Of a stretch of DNA of 17,966 nt, positions 15,062-17,966 are shown piece after piece. This DNA is from Caulobacteraceae bacterium. Its GTDB lineage: Bacteria; Pseudomonadota; Alphaproteobacteria; Caulobacterales; Caulobacteraceae. Location: assembly GCA_003161535.1 (NCBI GenBank), contig PMOM01000277.1, forward strand, positions 1 through 17,966, read 5' to 3'. The position numbers were made by a program, and so were the translations under genes. Under the pieces are notes generated by a model. The model did not search any database. It was given only the letters and a program-made list of their open reading frames with translations, and was not told the origin of the DNA. Within the stretch, counting starts at the first letter, position 1. Every line of letters begins with the position of its first letter.

Positions 15062-15841
15062 ATGGACCAGATCGCCGCCAGCTTCGGGTACCGCGATGTC
15101 GATCCGGCGCAGAAGTCGGCGCTGGTGCGCGGCGTCTTCGACCAGGTCGCCCGGCGCTACGACCTGATGAACGACTTGATGAGCGGCGGCCTGCACCGGC
15201 TTTGGAAGGACGCCGCCGCCGCCCGCCTGAACGCTCAACCAGGAGAGCTGATCGTCGATTGCGCCGGCGGGACCGGCGACATGGCGCGCCGCCTTTCTGC
15301 CATGGCGGACGCCGCGCGGCGGAGGCGCGGCGGTAACGCGGCCCGCGTCGTGGTGGTCGACGCCAACTTCGAAATGATCAGCGCGGGTCGGTCGCGGGAC
15401 GGTCACCGTCGCGATCGGCGGACCGACCCGGGGCTCGTCTGGCTGGCCGGCGACGCCCAGGCCCTGCCTCTACAGGACGCATCGGCGGACGCCTATTGCA
15501 TCGCCTTCGGTCTGCGCAATGTCACCGATATCGGCGTTGCGCTGAGCCAAGCGCGGCGCATTCTCAAGCCCGGGGGTCGTTTTGTATGTCTTGAGTTTTC
15601 CAAGCCGGTCACCGGCGTCGTCGAGCGGCTGTACGACGCTTATTCCTTCAAGCTCATCCCCGCGATGGGCGCGGTCGTGGCGCGCAATCGGCAAGCCTAC
15701 CAATATCTCGTCGAAAGCATTCGCCGCTTTCCCAATCAAGCCCGGCTCGCCGCGCTGATGGAAGAGGCCGGCTTTGTTGGGGTTTCAGTGACCAACTTCA
15801 GTGGCGGTGTCTGCGCACTGCATCAGGGCTGGGCGATCTGA
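15062..15841 (+). CDS. ubiE: Ubiquinone biosynthesis C-methyltransferase UbiE
   Basis: SAM-dependent methyltransferase that adds the ring C-methyl group in ubiquinone (and menaquinone) synthesis; 259 aa. ATG 15062 is preferred over the upstream GTG 14990 because GAGG lies 6-8 nt before it and [14 protein letters not shown] is the expected start. Motifs are [24 protein letters not shown] motif [15 protein letters not shown] (65-78), [32 protein letters not shown] and the C-terminal [12 protein letters not shown]. Two Arg-rich insertions (about 84-94 and 110-122) make it slightly longer than E. coli UbiE (251 aa). It is followed by ubiB after 5 nt. Confidence 0.95.
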   Translation: MDQIAASFGYRDVDPAQKSALVRGVFDQVARRYDLMNDLMSGGLHRLWKDAAAARLNAQPGELIVDCAGGTGDMARRLSAMADAARRRRGGNAARVVVVDANFEMISAGRSRDGHRRDRRTDPGLVWLAGDAQALPLQDASADAYCIAFGLRNVTDIGVALSQARRILKPGGRFVCLEFSKPVTGVVERLYDAYSFKLIPAMGAVVARNRQAYQYLVESIRRFPNQARLAALMEEAGFVGVSVTNFSGGVCALHQGWAI

Positions 15842-15846
15842 CGGCC

Positions 15847-17376
15847 ATGGGCGCCATGACCTCGGTGGCGCGGCTGACGGGGATCGCGTGGGCCCTGGTG
15901 CGCGCCGACGCCGTTTTGCCGCGCGAGATCGATCCGCTCTTGCCGCTGGGACCGCGGGCGCTTGGCCGCCTGCTCAGGCCCCTGGCGCGGCGCGCGGCGC
16001 GGGGAGAGCGCCCTGGCCAGCGTCTGGCGGCTGTCCTGGAACGACAAGGGCCGGTGGCGATAAAGCTGGGACAATTCCTGGCCGCTCGCGGGGATATACT
16101 GGGCATCGTCTTCGCCGAGGACCTGTCCCGACTCAAGGATCGTTTGGCGCCGTTCCCGACGCCCATGGCGCGGCGCGCCGTCGAAGAATCTCTGGGGCGG
16201 CCAGTGGACAGCCTGTTCGCGAGCTTCGACGAGGCCGTGGCCGCGGCATCCCTCGCCCAGGTGCATCGGGCGACCCTGCTGGACGGCCGGCCCGCGGCGG
16301 TGAAAGTTCTGCGGCCAGGGATCGAGCGGCGCGTGGCGGCCGACAGCGCCATGTTGACGTGGGTCGGCGGTCTCGCCCACGCCCTTTCGCCGGCGGCGCG
16401 GCGGCTTGAGCCAAGGGCGTTCGCCGCCACGGTGACGCGAGCCCTCCAGCTGGAGCTTGATCTGCGTTTCGAAGCGGCCGGCGCCGACGAACTGCGCGCC
16501 GTCATGGCCGCCGATGATTTCATGAGCGCGCCGAGGGTGGTCTGGGATGGCGTGGGTCGGCGCGTCCTGACGCTTGAGTGGGCGCCGGGCCTGCCGCTCT
16601 CCGACACGGCCGCCCTGGAGCAGCCGGGCCTCGATCGGCCAAGGCTCGCCGCCAGGCTGGCGCGCGCCTTCCTGGCCCAGGCCCTGGACCATGGCGTCTT
16701 TCACGCCGATCTGCACGAGGGCAATCTGTTCGTGCAGGCATCCGGAGCGCTGATCGCCGTCGATTTCGGGATCATCGGGCGTCTTGGCCCCGGCGAGCGC
16801 CGATTCTTGGCGGAAATTTTGTGGGGATTCCTGCGGCGCGACTACGCGCGGGTGGCGGCGGTGCATTTCGAGGCCGGCTATGTGCCTGCCGGTCAGGATC
16901 GGGCCGCCTTTGCCCAGGCGCTTCGAGCGGTGGGCGAGCCGATATTCGGGCGCACGGCGGGAGCCTTTTCGATGAGCCGGCTGCTCACACAGCTGTTCCA
17001 GGTCACCGCCGTCTTCGACATGCATCTGCGGCCGGAGCTGGTGCTGTTGCAGAAAACCATGGTCACCGTGGAGGCGGTCGCCAGGCGCATCGATCCCGAG
17101 CACGACATTTGGGCCTCGGCCGAGCCGGTGGTGCGTCGATGGATCGCGCGCGAAATCTCGCCGGCCAGCCGGATGCGAGATCTGGTCACCGATCTGCGCG
17201 CCGCCGCCGCGGGTCTGGCCCGCCTGGCCGCCCGGGAAGCCGAACAACCCGGCGGCCCTGCGTCAATCGCCGCTTCGACCAACGAACCCCGGCGCATGGA
17301 ATGGGCTTGGCTGGGCCTGGCTTACGGCGCCGCGATCGTGGCTTCGGCCTTCGTGGTGGCCGCCCTGCTGCACTGA
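15847..17376 (+). CDS. ubiB: Ubiquinone biosynthesis accessory ATPase/kinase-like UbiB
   Basis: Membrane-bound ABC1/ADCK-family protein needed for ubiquinone synthesis; members show ATPase activity and act with the lipid-binding Coq/Ubi complex. It is 509 aa, and ATG 15856 is an alternative start. Family marks are KLGQ in AIKLGQFLAARGD (73-76), the Ala-rich loop AAASLAQVH (132-140) replacing the kinase P-loop, Lys153 in AAVKVLRPG, the catalytic HADLHEGN (286-293) and DFG (306-308). A single membrane segment lies near the C-terminus (WLGLAYGAAIVASAFVVAAL), shorter than the two-helix tail of E. coli UbiB. It is in an operon with ubiE. A strong hairpin follows. Confidence 0.94.
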   Translation: MGAMTSVARLTGIAWALVRADAVLPREIDPLLPLGPRALGRLLRPLARRAARGERPGQRLAAVLERQGPVAIKLGQFLAARGDILGIVFAEDLSRLKDRLAPFPTPMARRAVEESLGRPVDSLFASFDEAVAAASLAQVHRATLLDGRPAAVKVLRPGIERRVAADSAMLTWVGGLAHALSPAARRLEPRAFAATVTRALQLELDLRFEAAGADELRAVMAADDFMSAPRVVWDGVGRRVLTLEWAPGLPLSDTAALEQPGLDRPRLAARLARAFLAQALDHGVFHADLHEGNLFVQASGALIAVDFGIIGRLGPGERRFLAEILWGFLRRDYARVAAVHFEAGYVPAGQDRAAFAQALRAVGEPIFGRTAGAFSMSRLLTQLFQVTAVFDMHLRPELVLLQKTMVTVEAVARRIDPEHDIWASAEPVVRRWIAREISPASRMRDLVTDLRAAAAGLARLAAREAEQPGGPASIAASTNEPRRMEWAWLGLAYGAAIVASAFVVAALLH

Positions 17377-17389
17377 GGGTTTACCGCTC

Positions 17390-17423
17390 GGCGCGGGACG
17401 CGGTTGTCCGCGCGCCCCGCGCC
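17390..17423. terminator. Bidirectional hairpin between ubiB and the lipoprotein gene
   Basis: GGCGCGGG (17390-17397) pairs with CCCGCGCC (17416-17423), and inside it CGCGG (17399-17403) pairs with CCGCG (17408-17412) around a TTGT loop. It lies between two converging genes, 13 nt after the ubiB stop and 7 nt after the opposite stop. It lacks a U-run, so termination is inferred from position and stem strength. Confidence 0.55.
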
Positions 17424-17430
17424 GTGGACC

Positions 17431-17955
17431 CTAGCTCTGATCCGAACCGCTGTTGGACGAGGTCCTGGACCGCTTGTCTTCGCGGTCCTTTTGCTGGGCC
17501 CAATAGGTCGCCCCGCCGCGCGGCTTGAACATCGTCCTTGGCGCGCCGTCGCGAGAAACCACCGCGAAGATATTGGCCGATGGATCATAGATCAGGCGGT
17601 CGCCGTTGCTCCGGTCCAAGGTCTGCACGTCGTGCGGTGGGCGTTCAATGAAGGCATGGGCCTTGGTCACATAGTCGGTTTCGCTCTTGGCGGCGAAGTC
17701 GCCGCCGTTCTTGGCGAACTGGTACTGGGCGTTCTCCTCGGCCGTATGCTTGCGGTTGGCGGCCCACATAGGCTTGCCGCCGATCTGGGGGACCGGCGCA
17801 TCGCGCGGATCAACCGCGCCGGCCGCGCTTGACGGGCCTTGCGCCGCGGTAAAGGGGCTCTGGTCGCGCGAGGCCACCGCGGACGGCTTTCCGTCGCAGG
17901 CCGCCAGGCCAAGGGCCAAGGCGGCCCCGGTTCCAAACAACAGCACAACTCTCAT
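17431..17955 (-). CDS. Predicted lipoprotein with a toxin-nuclease-like C-terminal region
   Basis: Small exported lipoprotein, 174 aa, with GGGAG 7 nt before ATG 17955. The N-terminus is a lipoprotein signal (LLFGTGAALALGLAAC, Cys20), followed by a flexible Ala/Ser/Pro-rich linker to about residue 60. Residues about 66-145 resemble, from memory, the C-terminal domain of bacterial polymorphic toxins of the BECR (colicin D/EndoU-like) nuclease type. The resemblance lies in an F-x-K-x-G-x-x-F-type helix (FAKNGGDFAAKSETDYVTKA) and then NGDRLIYDPSANIFAV and DGAPRTMFKP. Where I expect His in such toxins (KHG), this protein has Asn (KNG). No immunity gene is visible in the 11 nt left in the window. 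It converges on ubiB. The lipoprotein call is firm; the fold is uncertain. Confidence 0.8.
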   Translation of the reverse strand: MRVVLLFGTGAALALGLAACDGKPSAVASRDQSPFTAAQGPSSAAGAVDPRDAPVPQIGGKPMWAANRKHTAEENAQYQFAKNGGDFAAKSETDYVTKAHAFIERPPHDVQTLDRSNGDRLIYDPSANIFAVVSRDGAPRTMFKPRGGATYWAQQKDREDKRSRTSSNSGSDQS

Positions 17956-17966
17956 GATCGTCTCCC

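Noticed and set aside
15823..17247. 474-codon open frame antisense to ubiB
   Set aside because: It lies wholly opposite a clearly conserved ubiB frame, its translation is rich in Arg, Gly, Gln and His with no domain, and such shadows are normal in high-GC genes.

Overview
The window looks like an origin-proximal chromosome segment of an alphaproteobacterium of the order Caulobacterales (Caulobacter/Phenylobacterium type). The grounds are high GC with strong third-position bias, a DnaA whose C-terminus and central domain match my memory of Caulobacter DnaA closely, the block dnaA-rpsT-(TraB/GumN)-mutM-ubiE-ubiB, and Caulobacter-style sigma70 promoters. The assignment rests on recall and gene order, not on a database search.

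Left part (1-10029, probably to 10911): a glycan-utilisation locus. A GH1 beta-glucosidase (minus strand, cut by the window edge) diverges from a LacI-family regulator. The regulator is followed on the plus strand by a large TonB-dependent receptor, a secreted GH144/PF10091-type glycoside hydrolase, and an ABC importer (lipoprotein binding protein plus two permeases) whose genes overlap by 4 nt. An FAH-family hydrolase follows 27 nt later. A LacI-type operator lies in the divergent region, and a strong intrinsic terminator separates the receptor from the hydrolase-importer operon. The genes suggest outer-membrane import by the receptor, periplasmic cutting by the GH144-like enzyme, inner-membrane import by the ABC system and cytoplasmic hydrolysis by GH1. 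The best guess at the substrate is a beta-1,2-glucan or another beta-glucan. No ABC ATPase is encoded in the window.

Right part (10912-17966): housekeeping genes. dnaA (minus) has a long leader with a near-consensus promoter, a GANTC site and a possible upstream ORF that ends in a TGATG overlap with an internal dnaA start codon. rpsT (minus) has a good sigma70 promoter. mutM and a TraB/GumN-family protein (minus) overlap by 4 nt. ubiE and ubiB (plus) form a ubiquinone operon. A small lipoprotein (minus) converges on ubiB across a strong hairpin; its C-terminal half resembles toxin-type nuclease domains.

No tRNA, rRNA, CRISPR, insertion sequence or prophage was seen. The points most worth checking are the two overlapping leader ORFs (ahead of lacI and dnaA), the terminator inside the glycan locus, the placement of that locus beside dnaA, and the toxin-like lipoprotein.
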